Origin: Branchiostoma floridae
Lineage: Eukaryota; Chordata; Leptocardii; Amphioxiformes; Branchiostomatidae
Direction of reading: 5' to 3'
NCBI RefSeq assembly: GCF_000003815.2
Contig: NC_049981.1
Coordinates: 19,721,857-19,785,856 of the forward strand
DNA length: 64,000 bases
Shown: positions 40,710-52,689 of the stretch, in pieces
Layout of the letters: every line of letters starts with the position of its first letter
How positions within the stretch are numbered: position 1 is the first letter of the stretch
Made by a program: the position numbers and the translations under genes
Notes under the pieces: generated by a model
Told to the model about the DNA's origin: nothing
What the model saw: the letters and a program-made list of their open reading frames with translations, nothing else
Database searches by the model: none

Positions 40710-42692
40710 GTGTGTATTTTAACAGGTGCCCATATTATTATCCTAAAGATAAGTGCAAACATGTTATGTAGATTGCAACAAGTGATAGCTACATGTACCA
40801 TTTAAAATCATTATCTTCCCTCTAAAGTTCTCTAATTGATTAGGAGTTACTAATTGATTAGGAGGAGCAACAAGATATGATTTTGGAGACAGTCAGGCAT
40901 TTCAGGTAGCATCCACTTTTGTCAGTGACATTGAGCAAGATCTGTTGAACAGCACGGTCAGCACCCTTAGTAATTGAATAAATATGTAAAGGAGCTTGAA
41001 ACAAATTGTAGATGGTCCAATAGGAAACAAAAGTAAGACAATGCATTAAGACAAGGTTGATGCAAAGAGGTCAATTATTTACAGTACAACTGTTGTTTGA
41101 ACTGTCACTGTCCCTGATGATAGGTATCAAATGTAGTAAACCTTTCAAAAGTTACTATACAATTAATCTTGACTGTCTTAATGATTCCTTTCTCAACTTC
41201 TTTGATCATAGCATATCACCACCCAGTGCAAATGTCAAACTTATTAACATCTGAAAGTTGAAAAGTTGAAAGTTGAAATGTAATTTCCGAAACAATTGGA
41301 AAATTGGAGCAGTCTACTCCTCGTGTGATGCTAATTATGCATGTTATGATGTTATTGAGACCTACAAACACAATACTCTAGCTTCAAGAATTAGCAATAG
41401 ATCATAAGTTGCAGAAATTTTATGATGCCCCTTAACTCTGTTTTAGATATCATTGCTAAGTACAATTATGTCAAGTCAACCTTGTTAAATGCAATGGAAT
41501 TGTTATTGAATTTGAGATTGCAGAAGCTGGGGTTTGATATCCAACCAGAGGAGGTCTTCACTTCTTTAACTGCGGCAAGAAACTTAGTAGAAGATCTGAA
41601 GGTGCGACCCATGTTGTTTCTACAGGATTCAGCACTACCAGACTTTGAAGGTTAGATAGCAAGTCATTATGACATATAGCTCTATATTCTTGTGAACTTG
41701 TCTATTTTTTGTAGCTTGGGGGTATTGGAAGAGTCCATTTGAAAAATTCAAAGTTGGAGTGGGATGGTGTTGGGCTAGTCCATGTGCATGTATTAATAGA
41801 AGTAAAATTTAAGGATGGTTTATTTCTGCAAAAGGTCGATATGGAACAGTCAATGTTTGCATGGGGAGTGAAATATGCTGTATTTACTTGCAAATGTTGC
41901 GCTTTCTGCCATGTTTTAACTACAGAATTTTTATTGTTGTTTCATCCAGGTATTGATACTACCAATCCCAATGCTGTAGTAATTGGATTGGCACCAGACA
42001 AGTTTAACTACAGACCTCTCAATTATGCTTTCAGGTATGGAGAGTTGACTTGATCCATTTGTACATGTTCAAAGAAGTGGAGCAAATTTCTTTAATGTGT
42101 TATTTCGGTACTAACTTGTTTGCATATCAGTTTCAGGCTGTCTGACTTACAGTGTAAAGTGGCAGATGATTATAGACTGTCATGCAAAAAATAGATAAAT
42201 GAATAGAATATGGCTTTGATCAGCACACTAGCATGAGTTATACATTATTATTTGGTATACGGGTGTAATTATGTGTTTTGTCACATTGATGAAGTTTAGA
42301 CATCCAGGTAATAAATAAACAAAAAGCAGATTTTCCAAAATCACATTCAGTTGCTTGAGTAACTGCTATTTGGCATATATGTTTTTGTTGATGGTTGTAC
42401 AGGTTAACTGTAAACCTAAGTTTAGTGACTCAAACTTCTCAGAACAACTCTGACAGGTTCTTTGTAATACCTCAGGCTCCTGCTAGAGGGAGCCCCACTT
42501 ATAGCTATCCACAAGGCCAGATACTACAAGAAGAGTGACGGCTTGTCTTTAGGACCTGGGCCGTTTGTTACTGGGTTGGAGTACGCTACTGATGTCACAG
42601 CGACAGTCGTGGGGAAACCAGAGACAACATTTTTCAGAGAGGCAGTGAAAACTTTAGGTTGTGCTCCAGAGGATGCACTGATGATTGGTGAT
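40635..42692 (+). CDS. HDHD2: HDHD2, HAD-family hydrolase (internal exons; first and last not found)
   Basis: HAD-superfamily phosphatase of the cytosolic CII-cap type, close to LHPP; physiological substrate uncertain. Four exons join in frame (40635-40709, 41517-41650, 41950-42034, 42476-42692) and encode about 170 residues. [12 protein letters not shown] holds motif II (Thr), [14 protein letters not shown] leads into the cap, [20 protein letters not shown] is cap, [14 protein letters not shown] and [17 protein letters not shown] follow, VVGKP carries motif III Lys, and ALMIGD starts motif IV. Agreement with vertebrate HDHD2 is residue by residue. The exon with the nucleophile Asp (motif I) should lie upstream but repeats and a gap fill that space; the exon completing motif IV and the C-terminus was not found downstream. 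Either the assembly is incomplete or the copy is broken. Confidence 0.86.
41517..41650 (+). CDS. HDHD2: HDHD2 exon, start of cap domain
   Basis: 134 nt, phase 2 to 1; [20 protein letters not shown] to DSALPDFEG. The acceptor TTGAATTTGAG has a poor pyrimidine tract; chosen because it restores the HDHD2 frame. Confidence 0.83.
41950..42034 (+). CDS. HDHD2: HDHD2 exon, cap domain
   Basis: 85 nt, phase 1 to 2; [20 protein letters not shown]. Acceptor TTTCATCCAG, donor GTATGG. Confidence 0.87.
42351..42380. repeat. Terminus of the 8.0-kb MITE family
   Basis: AGTTGCTTGAGTAACTGCTA then TTTGGCATAT matches the right terminus at 8191-8218. The other end is not obvious upstream. Confidence 0.6.
42476..42692 (+). 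CDS. HDHD2: HDHD2 exon with motifs III and IV start
   Basis: 217 nt, phase 2 to 0; from [20 protein letters not shown] to DALMIGD. Acceptor ATACCTCAG, donor GTAAGT: a good donor, so a further exon is expected. Confidence 0.88.
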
Positions 42693-43036
42693 GTAAGTAT
42701 GCTGACTTCATCAGATTGTAATAAAGTCAACTAGTACTACTGCCTTGAGCAACTATGTTGTATATGAACAAGGACGTGGTCCCAAAAGTGATATGCAACA
42801 AGGTCCCTCTCATGTTTTACCAAGTAGTATGTGCTTCAAGTTAAGGAGCTCAAGGATGTGAACTTGTAATGATCACACTTGTATATATGATACCAACTCA
42901 CTTAGCAAATATATGTATCATAAAATCCAAAGTCATGTTGTCCTCAAACTGACAAAGAAAACATAGACAAAGAAACCTGCCCACAAACAAATGGCACAGA
43001 AAACATAACCTTCTTGGGTAACTACGGAGCAAGGGC

Positions 43037-43037
<1 letters not shown>

Positions 43038-43116
<79 letters not shown>
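43038..43116. repeat. (TA)n microsatellite
   Basis: About 39 uninterrupted AT dinucleotides downstream of HDHD2. Confidence 0.97.
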
Positions 43117-43119
<3 letters not shown>

Positions 43120-43169
43120 ATTACCTTTTTCAATACACTGAAATCTTTCCCAGGCTTGTTATGCTTCAC

Positions 43170-44615
43170 TAGCTAGTGCACGGTGGTCACGTTGCTAGGG
43201 TATTATCCGCGTTGCCAGGCCAGAGTGCTCCGCCCACAAGCCGGCCCGCGCGAGCCGTGGCGGTGTGAAAAAAACAACACAAATTTCATCCAACATAACG
43301 CACGATATGATTATCACATCAGGAAAAAAATATATGCACACGAAAATTACATTAGTTCGCCTTAAAAATATCTCAATTATTTGGGATGACCATGTGCAAA
43401 ACGCTTCAAATCGCCCGCTGTTCCATGTGCGTATTGGAGGTCGTTTTAGGTCACTGAACTTTGAACTTTGAATTTAATGCTCTATTTTACGCACCTAGCA
43501 AAGCTTTGACCTATGCTTTAGACTTTAGGACCTCTAAGAATATTCCACCTTATGCAGTTTTAAGTGTCTACGACATTTTAGCTAATTTTGTCACATTTTC
43601 ATTACGTTTTGTCCCATAGTTCCACAGCGATGGAAGAGAATCGATTGATTTTTCTCCAAGATGGCGGCGATAGTTTTTTCTTCACGATGAAGTTTTTTTG
43701 GTCAGCTTAAGTGTAAACTATCGGTAGATATGGCTCAAAATACGAATTGTACGTTTTGTTCAGATTTTCACGTGGAAGAATGTCTATGCTCTAGACTTAT
43801 AATTAGGTTGTCGGCGAACATCAGAGCGGTTTTTTCTCGCCTCCGTACGTTCTTACAAAAACAACTTACCTGGGACGGCAGTGATATGGAAATGAGCTGG
43901 CGTGGCCCCATTGTTGTCGTCCCGGGCGCGAAATTTGAGAGAGAATCGGCTGTAGCAAATTATTTGTACAGTTTGTTGTGTCTGCAAGATTTAAGCTACC
44001 AATAATTCTACAAGATCTTTGGTGCACTTTCGCAGCTGCACTTTCTCCCTTAGTTAAGATTATTTTAGAAATTTTGAACGAGGTCCCAAATAGTAAAATG
44101 GCGTCTTTTGTAAACAAAAGAGAAAACCGGTTTCATCCGGTTCCGCTGTCAGGTAACAACACTACATATCTGACCCGCCCTACTTCACAAAAGTTTGATC
44201 TACTACTGTGCTTCTTTGATAGTTTCTTTGTAGTATTGAACCGTTTTCATTTTTCTACCAAGGGCGCCAAAAGTTGAGTTTTTTTCGTCTAGCGTATGCA
44301 AGCCGATAGCACATCAAACGCTTGGGTGTAATGTTACGAAGCCTAGTGAATTGCGAACTGCAGATTCTGTTACAAAATTCACGGCAATATGAAATTGTTT
44401 CTACAAATAGCGGAGAACGAAGTTTTTTTCTTCATTTTTTAGTTATTTTGTAGGACAGGACTAAACACGCCGGTTCGTGAATCTTTATTTGAAGACGCAC
44501 TTTGTCGAGAGGTCAGTGTGCATTACGTTCTCCCGTGTGCGGTAAGCTTCCGTGCAAATGTTCAAAATATAGATTTCACTTCACCAAGAAACTAAACTGG
44601 TGTTCTGTCGTTCAG

Positions 44616-44656
<41 letters not shown>

Positions 44657-45480
44657 GAGTGAGAGAGAGAGAATATTAGACTTCCGTAGGAAAGGCCGGG
44701 GTTGTGTTTATATTACGGTCGGTCGGGCGGGCTCTACGCCGCCCCCGCTGAATCTTGCAGCTGCGCCCGGCAATGAAGGTCACGGTAAGTTGGGTGAATT
44801 TCCATGGTTTTGCGGTTGCTATGCTTTCGTCCGTATTACCATGCGTTTTATTACTACTTCAAATCCATTCTATAGTATAAGGTATAATTTAAACAAAGAA
44901 AATTTCGGGGCAAAGGACGCCAGTTTAAAGTTTACCATATAATGCCCAGCGTACTACCGATATCGATACATTCGCCACGTCAAGCGCTGGTATGGACCTA
45001 GTTCATTTACAGAATGACGAGAATATAAGGAGTTTGTTATTTGAGAGAACACGTTTATCAAAACACGTAGGTTGCAATTGCGTGTGTGTGTAAAAAAAGG
45101 CAAGGATAATTGTCCGGGTTGTGTCTGTAAACGATGGCCACTGCTCCGTCCCAAGCGTGACCCGGGAGTGACGCACACTGTGGGAGTGACGGTAACTCCT
45201 TCGATCTTTGCTCACCTAAGGTTTAGTTTTAGCATGTTGGGTGAATATGATATATAGACAAATATTTAGTTCAGAAAGAATTAAAACGGTGGTTTCAATG
45301 CCGAGCTCCAGCGTGAGAATGACCGACAGAAAAGCTCAGGTATTGTTAACTTGGTAAGTGGAGAACAATGGGGGCGGAGAAAAGACGCGCATATCAAAGG
45401 AGCAAGTTCGCGTCAAAAAATAGCTCCACTTGGAGCGACCAAAACAAACGTAATCCCCGCCTACAACGGCGTAAACCAAT
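43170..45480 (+). promoter_or_regulatory. CpG-richer, promoter-like region
   Basis: CpG is markedly more frequent than in the flanks. AAGATGGCGGC at 43659-43669 is a YY1-type element as found close to start sites of housekeeping genes. A (GT)n run lies at 44612-44642. At 44749-44789 CTTGCAG, a short G/C-rich stretch, ATGAAGGTCACG and a strong donor GTAAGTTG could be a first coding exon (MKVT). An open frame 43730-44005 starting MAQNTNCTFCSDFHVEE is not recognised. No downstream exons could be linked. Confidence 0.35.
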
Positions 45481-46169
45481 CAGCTATTGTTGCCAGTAGT
45501 GAAATGGATGATTGACATTGATTTCCTCATCCATATGCATGATTTGCGAGTGAGGATTTTTGAGGGCCTTTTTGACCACCGTGGTGTGTGCCTCCAGTTA
45601 ATTACCTTGTGCCTGTGTATCCAATCATTACTTGTAACTTGTGCCCTTTTATCTGGAAGATGTCTGGAATCCTACCTGTTTCCCAGCCTGATTAAAGAGT
45701 GCCCTATAACGGCCCTCCAAGCAGGGGTCTGTAACAGCCCTGCACAGCAAAGATTTGTGTCACACAGACTACTGTAAATCTTAAAATGTTTGCAGCGGTT
45801 TAATTTTCGTGTTACTCTATCCAACCCAAATTTGTGACACCACAAATAGTTGTCTCCAATAAATTACATGATTGTACTACAGAATTGTTCCTACCACAAA
45901 CTCAAAATATATGCGAAAACCTCCTTAAGTATTAACCTCTTACCGCAAAATTGAGTTTCCCCAAAATAAGATGTATTGACAGTACCTGTTACCCAATTAA
46001 TCCTGGAACCTAAAAGTAGAATCAACAAGCAAATTGTGATTAAAATACATACACATGTACATCCTGTGGGCCTGATTGGAGTGCATCTTTCTCCAGACTC
46101 CAGACTTGAGCAATCTCTTTTAAATTGTCTTCTTGAAAAACTAATCATGTTTCTGTGATTGCATTTTGA

Positions 46170-46330
46170 TTTTGTATGGCGTCGGTCTGGTGAAATGGTT
46201 ACAGCTTTGGCTCAGAACCTATAGAACCAATTGTTTAATATTCTTACATGCCGTGATGTAACCTTTGGAAAGGCACTTAAAATGACTTTCCTAACTTTAC
46301 GATGACGTGATTTACAAGACTCTTGGCTAA
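46170..46330 (+). mobile_element. Degenerate tRNA-derived SINE
   Basis: GGTCTGGTGAAATGGTTACA resembles an A-box head, and GGAAAGGCACTTAAAATGAC then TTTCCTAACTTTAC aligns with the block after the B box of the SINE at 56320-56360. Strongly diverged. Confidence 0.45.
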
Positions 46331-47039
46331 ACTGTCTAAAACTCACATTGATTAGGGGGGCCAACAACAGTACTGTAAAATTGTTATTTTTTTTATATTC
46401 TTTATTTCTTTTCTCTTGTCAAAGTCTCTCTTGACCTCTTGGTTAAGACAGTATGCAGTGCATAAATTATTCTATGTAAGTTGTCTATACAACATCAATC
46501 AACATAACAATAATGGAGTTTATAAAAGGTAGGCATCTCTTATAGATATGTTTCCTAGGAGCTAATGTGTGTGTGTTTCAAAAATGTAATTTTTTTTCCA
46601 AGCCAACGTACCAATTTGTCTGGGGTAAACACTTCTCCTCCCCAACCATTTTTCCTCAAGTGGTTGTTGAGACTGTGTTTGACTATAAAACACAAGCCAT
46701 GCTTTTCCTTTAATGCATTGTAGGAAATCCCTTTACCGAACATGAAAAATAGATAGTGTTTCCTCCAAGTAATTGAAATGCTTATCATGCCCCTACTTAC
46801 GGGATGCTGTAAAGTAAAACCCTCCCCGCAAAATCCGCTTAAACCTAGGGATTTCGTAGCGAATTCTTAGAAAGCCTTTTAAGTCCCCATTCCCTGCAGT
46901 TTCATCAGGCTTGCAGTTATAGTACCTTGCCATTTCAATCAGACTCAGCCGTGGTATGTATTGGCTGTATCGACTATTATTAACTTTTATGCCCTTCAGG
47001 ACGACCATGAGTTAGTGTTAAAATCCAGGAATCTTTATC

Positions 47040-47680
47040 TGGGGATAGAAATACATTCTGTAATACATGCATATATGCAGGTAAAACTAGAGTTGTGTAT
47101 TGTAGGTATTTCTGATGTCTACCTGTACCTAAAGCCCCTGTGTGCATTCAGAACCTTCCCATGACTTGTTCCCAACAACTCCCTATAACCAAGGTTGGCG
47201 CTGGGTTGGGTCTATCCTATTCATCCCTATTCCAGTTTGCTACTTCGATTGTATCCAAGTAGAAGATGACTTTATTGAACTTAGATTTTTCCAAATTTAT
47301 ACTTTGGTGAACTCCCAACCTATGGACTACCTTAAACTCCTAACCATGGTGTGGAGAAGGTGTAATGGATATTTAGTTGGCCATATGTGACAGGGGCTTA
47401 CATGGAACTCCCAACCATGGCCCTAAGAGGGTTGAGAGGCCATGGTCAGCCATAAGCACTATTCCGTAGTAGAACTATAGGAGCATTTTTCACCAAGAAA
47501 TCCCTTGCATTCTTCATAGTGTCATCCTTTTTTTGTACAAGATTTCAAATTGTGCTTTCAGGTAACATCTTTAAACACTGTTTCCTGGTAAGGGTTTAAA
47601 AAAAAGGAAATAAGTGGTGCAGGTAAAACTTGTCTGATGGAGGTAACTTTAGATTTTCCCACACCAGATCAATAATCAGC
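47040..47680. repeat. Dispersed repeat with GCAGGTA words
   Basis: GCAGGTAAAACTAGAGTTGT, AGGTATTTCTGATGTCTACC and GGTGCAGGTAAAACTTGTCT recall the element at 23412-23718. Boundaries unclear. No gene seen in 45.5-48.1 kb apart from these repeats. Confidence 0.4.
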
Positions 47681-48112
47681 ATACATAAAAATACCTGATG
47701 GATAAGGAAATTTAGATCAAATAAAAAGTACGATCAATCAAAAAACGGCTGTGATCTCATCGTGTCCCGAGGTGACCCACTGTTGAGTGTCATGAATGTA
47801 TTTATTGAACATTCCGCCTTGCCACTGCTGGAAAATTGAATATATGCTAAATGATAGTCCCGATGAAATTCCCTTCTGACAAGTGACCAAGGCGACTGTG
47901 AAATTGAATGGAGGCGCAGAGGTATTGTGCTTGCTTCTCATTCACACCCAGGTATGATTGTCGCAGGGATTAAAGCTGTCTCTGTTGAACATGGAGCATG
48001 AATGAACATGAATGTCTATGTCGATAACATGCCCTGGTTTCCTCCTTATTGAGCTTTCAATTGGTACATCTTCTTGCTAGCCTGGTATCCAGCCGTAATA
48101 TAGCTCCGAGTC

Positions 48113-48150
48113 TCTTCTCTCCTCTTCGCAATTACGAAGAGGAGAGAAGA
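48113..48150. repeat. Perfect 16-bp-arm hairpin
   Basis: TCTTCTCTCCTCTTCG (48113-48128), loop CAATTA, then CGAAGAGGAGAGAAGA (48135-48150). Purine/pyrimidine-biased arms. No adjacent gene. Confidence 0.9.
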
Positions 48151-48726
48151 GGAGAGTGGAGACAAAAGTATCATGTAGTTCAAATCAGTACAGTCATCAT
48201 GTTAATATTGTGATAATTTTCCGCACGTCGTTCACAGCCAACCTAACAACATGAAGAATGGCTTCCTAAAGCTAAATGATAAAAACATACAGCCATGTAT
48301 CAATGTGGCCCCCCTCTGCCATGGTCAAGTCCTATTTCAAATCAGGCCTGCAGTATTGACTTCTCATATACATATACGGTTATATCTTTGACATTCTCAT
48401 GTTGCAAAGTTCTTTTCTGCGCATCCAATTTTCTTCTGAGCTGCGCATCAGTGTAGCTGCTCATGATCACATTACCGGTGATGGTGAAGGTGAAGGTAGT
48501 CCCATACATGTAGTTCAATCCACTGTGTCTATCTAGAGCACAATTATGGAAGGTGGAGCCAACCTCTCTCCTTCCACTGCCTTTTACCTTTTTTGAAAAA
48601 CCTGGTACACATTCTTAGGAAAGTCGACAGACACTGTAAAACAAAAGTTAAATTCCAAAGGACACAAAGTCTACACAGGACTGACGTTAATTTTTTTTTC
48701 TAAATTTTTAAAATTTTATTTTAAAC

Positions 48727-49821
48727 TAGAAAGGCCGGTATTTGCTTAGGAGCAAATTCAGCTATTTTCACTCCGCTCTCCCCTTTATGCAAAAATGGAC
48801 TTTTCCAAAATTGAACTTGAAAAATCCAATGTGAGTACTGTACGGTAATCAAACTTTTATTTCTTTATTACAACACGCACACAGCATGCTAATGTTTCAC
48901 ACATTAACAAAGCAAGCACCGTTTTACTTCAAGAAAAAAAAATTATGTCACAAACGGAAATTTTCTACAGATGCAACACGTTATGCGACCCTAAACGTTG
49001 GTATTACGTACCCACAGCAGACAATAGCGTGGTTATGATTAAAGTTTTCCTGCTTATTTACACAAGGCAAGGGCAATTACTGCACTTATTTAAGGTTGTC
49101 ACAAGCATAACTAATCTTCATACAAGCAGACCTCTCCAAACAAACTGTACTACACTTTTAACTCTTTACCAAGATATGCTTATTAGCCGTTTCTTGCGAA
49201 GTGCAATTTAAAAAAAAATCCAATTGGATATCATGGCTGCACTGCAATTACATTACCATTACAAATACACATAAATTTATGCACATTGTATTCAGACAAA
49301 AAGGATCGCATTCTGTTTTTATACTTAGAGTTAATCAGCTAATACATTATATTGATGAACAAAGCTAATTAGCGACTGCATGTTTGCACGGAGTCTGTTT
49401 TGCATATCTAAATGTTTTGCATGCTTTTTGTCTGAAAAAAGGATGCAGCAATTGCAGTTATTATACGTCTGTTATAAACTTAACGTCCCATTTATTTTCC
49501 ACATAACCTAATCAGTTTATGATTATCTAATTATTCTGATTAACTGTTTGTAGTACAGTGCATTACTAAATTACACAGCATATACTATGACGTGGTGTCT
49601 GAAAAGTCATAAAAACTTATTCATGTCTGTCATGAAATACAATGTTTGAACTCATGGTTGGTATAATAATATCTCTAATTGTCACTTAGTTTAATAGTTA
49701 CAATATTGTCCCAAATAGCCTAATCATACATAAAGCTGGTGTTTCTGTCACAGTAACACTTCTTGTAGGTGACTTTGCTATCCTCTCCTTGGTGTCTGTT
49801 GATGCCACCTTTGTAGCCAGT
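48727..49821. repeat. Tandem duplication, copy 1
   Basis: Begins CTAGAAAGGCCGGTATTTGC and ends CCACCTTTGTAGCCAGT; almost identical to 49950-51043, with small indels and substitutions. A single N follows at 49823. No coding potential, no recognisable transposon ends. Confidence 0.93.
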
Positions 49822-49949
49822 GNCGCTGTCGCGTGCATTCTCTTTTTTGTAAACTTAAAGTGGCAGATTTAACAATGAAAATTAAAATCATGGGGTTCCA
49901 AACAATGCATCATGGGGACAAAAAGGAATTTTCTACTGAATGCTAGTAC

Positions 49950-51043
49950 AACTAGAAAGGCCGGTATTTGCTTAGGAGCAAATTCAGCTATTTTCACTCC
50001 GCTCTCCCCTTTATGCAAAAATGGACTTTTCCAAAATTGAACTTGAAAAATCCAATGTGAGTACTGTACGGTAATCAAACTTTTATTTCTTTATTACAAC
50101 ACGCACACAGCATGCTAATGTTTCACACATTAACAAAGCAAGCACCGTTTTACTTCAAGAAAAGAAAATTATGTCACAAACGGAAATTTTCTACAGATGC
50201 AACACGTTATGCGACCCTAAACGTTGGTATTACGTACCCACAGCAGACAATAGCGTGGTTATGATTAAAGTTTCCTGCTTATTTACACAAGGCAAGGGCA
50301 ATTACTGCACTTATTCAAGGTTGTCACAAGCATAACTAATCTTCATACAAGCAGACCTCTCCAAACAAACTGTACTACACTTTTAACTCTTTACCAAGAT
50401 ATGCTTATTAGCCGTTTTTAGCGAAGTGCAATTTAAAAAAAAAATCCAATTGGATATCATGGCTGCACTGCAATTACATTATCATTACAAATACATATAA
50501 ATGTATGCACATTGTATTCAGACAAAAAGGATCGCATTCTGTTTTTATACTTAGAGTTAATCAGCTAATACATTATATTGATGAACAAAGCTAATTAGCG
50601 ACTGTCTGTTTGCACGGAGTCTGTTTTGCATATCTAAATTTTTTGCATGCTTTTTGTCTGAAAAAAGGATGCAGCAATTGCAGTCATTATACGTCTGTTA
50701 TAAACTTGACGTCCCATTTATTTTCCACATAAACTAATCAGTTTATGATTATCTAATTATTCTGGTTAACTGTAGTACAGTGCATTACTAAATTACACAG
50801 CATATACCATGACGTGGTGTCTGAAAAGTCATAAAAACTTATTCATGTCTGTCATGAAATACAATGTTTGAACTCATGGTTGGTATAATAATATCTCTAA
50901 TTGTCACTTAGTTTAATAGTTACAATATTGTCCCAAATAGCCTAATCATACATAAAGCTGGTGTTTCTGTCACAGTAACACTTCTTGTACGTGACTTTGC
51001 TATCCTCTCCTTGGTGTCTGTTGATGCCACCTTTGTAGCCAGT
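49950..51043. repeat. Tandem duplication, copy 2
   Basis: Same start and end as copy 1, 1223 bp downstream, separated from it by about 128 bp of different sequence. Confidence 0.93.
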
Positions 51044-51560
51044 TGACTATTGCGTTCTCTGACAGGCCAGACTTTGTGGAATTAGTTGAGTTCGAGCACC
51101 CGACCAATAATGAATTTAGCACTGTCAAATTGACACCCTCTATCAAGGCACAACCCCACCTGTCTGCACAACAGTCCTGGTGGTGTATCCTCTTCCTCCA
51201 GTAGAAAATAGAATAGAATACAATAATTAGTATTTCCTTTGTGTAATTTCATGTACTGCCGCCCAGAGTAAAAGGAAGATCCTTTTTGTTTGTTGATTAG
51301 AAAAAAAGCCACACCTGATTACATATATTCTTGTACAACCAACCTGAATGGACAATTCACAACATAGTGTAACGTTTGTACTAGTAGATTTGCCCTTGAA
51401 AATCTGTACTATCATATAACGTTACTATGGAAGAGAACTACTGTACACTTTTCACCGATAATTAGTAGAATCATATCATAATGTTTAATTAGTAGAATTG
51501 TAAGATATACTCTGTATTCTTTCTTTTTTCGTTGCAGTTTAAAGTTGGCCATACAAAATT

Positions 51561-51597
51561 GACTGTACTTTTTGTCGTGTCAATAAAGCTTGATGAT
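51561..51597 (+). mobile_element. LINE 3' tail fragment
   Basis: CTGTACTTTTTGTCGTGTCA then ATAAAGCTTGATGATA, matching 7386-7424. Confidence 0.5.
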
Positions 51598-52029
51598 ACA
51601 ATACTAGTACTGTCTCATCAGTCACTGCAAAGCGCAACAATATTCCATGCATGCGCTCCCACTTACCGCGGCATTCTGACGCTACGGTATCGCTTATCCA
51701 GACACTCTAATCGTGGGTAAATCAAACAAAAACTACACAATAACGACGACAAGTTACCCAAATTTGTTGCTGCGTTTGTGTATTGTTGCCAATTTTAAGA
51801 TAAACAGTACAATTTTTCACTTACTTTTAACGGACTTCTTCCCGGCGACATATATGTACTCCCAGCCGCTAAGTTGAAAAACCCTTCCTCATTGGCTGTA
51901 CCCGAGCTGACCAATCAGGTCATCGCTTCCACTAAGTGTCGGGCGCATATTGGTTCCCTTCTAAATTCAATTAGCCACAATGCACAGCTGCAGGTAAACA
52001 GCTTACGTCACGCGCGGAAACGTCCATAA

Positions 52030-52075
52030 CCATATATGGTGCAACGGACGTACGTGCAAACGTGACCATATATGG
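52030..52075. promoter_or_regulatory. Two SRF-type CArG boxes in inverted-repeat setting
   Basis: CCATATATGG at 52030-52039 and again at 52066-52075, centres 36 bp apart; both match the serum-response-factor consensus CC(A/T)6GG. They sit in a CpG-containing stretch (CGCGCGGAAACG, ACGGACGTACGTGC, ACACGCGCGAAACGCG). Whether they regulate a gene is unknown; they may equally be part of a repeat. Confidence 0.45.
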
Positions 52076-52476
52076 TTACACGCGCGAAACGCGAGCTCGG
52101 TGAAAATATGCGTAGGTACCCCGCCAAATTGGCTTTTAAATGATTTTGAAGTGACGTTTGGCCAAAAATAATACCGGGGTCCTTTTAATAAGTATCTCAC
52201 GCAGTATCATACCAACTTTCAAGTCATCTGGACGTAATACCTGGGCACGGGAGACATGAATATACAGCCGGGCCAGAAAATGACCTTAAAACATTCCTAA
52301 AATCATTGTAAAGGTATCTATCAAAAAAATGAGAAAAACGGGTCTGGGTATTGGCCCACTGTACCCTTGTGCCAAATTTCAGGCCATTTGGTCCAGGAAC
52401 GACGGAGAGGAATCACTTTAAAGGTCGCGACAGGAGAAAGAAAGAAAGAAAGAAAGAAGAAACCGTATGAAAACAA

Positions 52477-52519
52477 TATTTTCACTCGAAGCGTACCTAC
52501 GGTACGCGGAGTGAAAATA
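52477..52519. repeat. Hairpin at the end of a (GAAA)n-linked repeat
   Basis: TATTTTCACTCGAAGCGTACC pairs with GGTACGCGGAGTGAAAATA. A (GAAA)n run at 52435-52458 lies just before it. Probably the end of a non-autonomous element spanning roughly 52100-52520. Confidence 0.5.
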
Positions 52520-52689
52520 ACTACTAACTACATCTCTGTATCAAAGAAAATGCACTGCATGTCAAATGCCTGCAACTACAGCTGCATTAACATCGTTACT
52601 CTGTGTTTTGGTTGTATTGGTTTGTTTCTAAGTGAAAGAACAAAGGATGGTCCTGTGTTGTTATGTGTTTGATAATTTCTATCTACTAT

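Noticed and set aside
41422-41516. Upstream extension of the second HDHD2 exon to the in-frame ATG at 41422
   Set aside because: It does not match HDHD2, while joining at 41517 restores the conserved sequence.
43730-44005. Open frame starting MAQNTNCTFCSDF as a gene
   Set aside because: 91 codons with no recognised domain and no clear splice partner; kept only as part of the promoter-like region.
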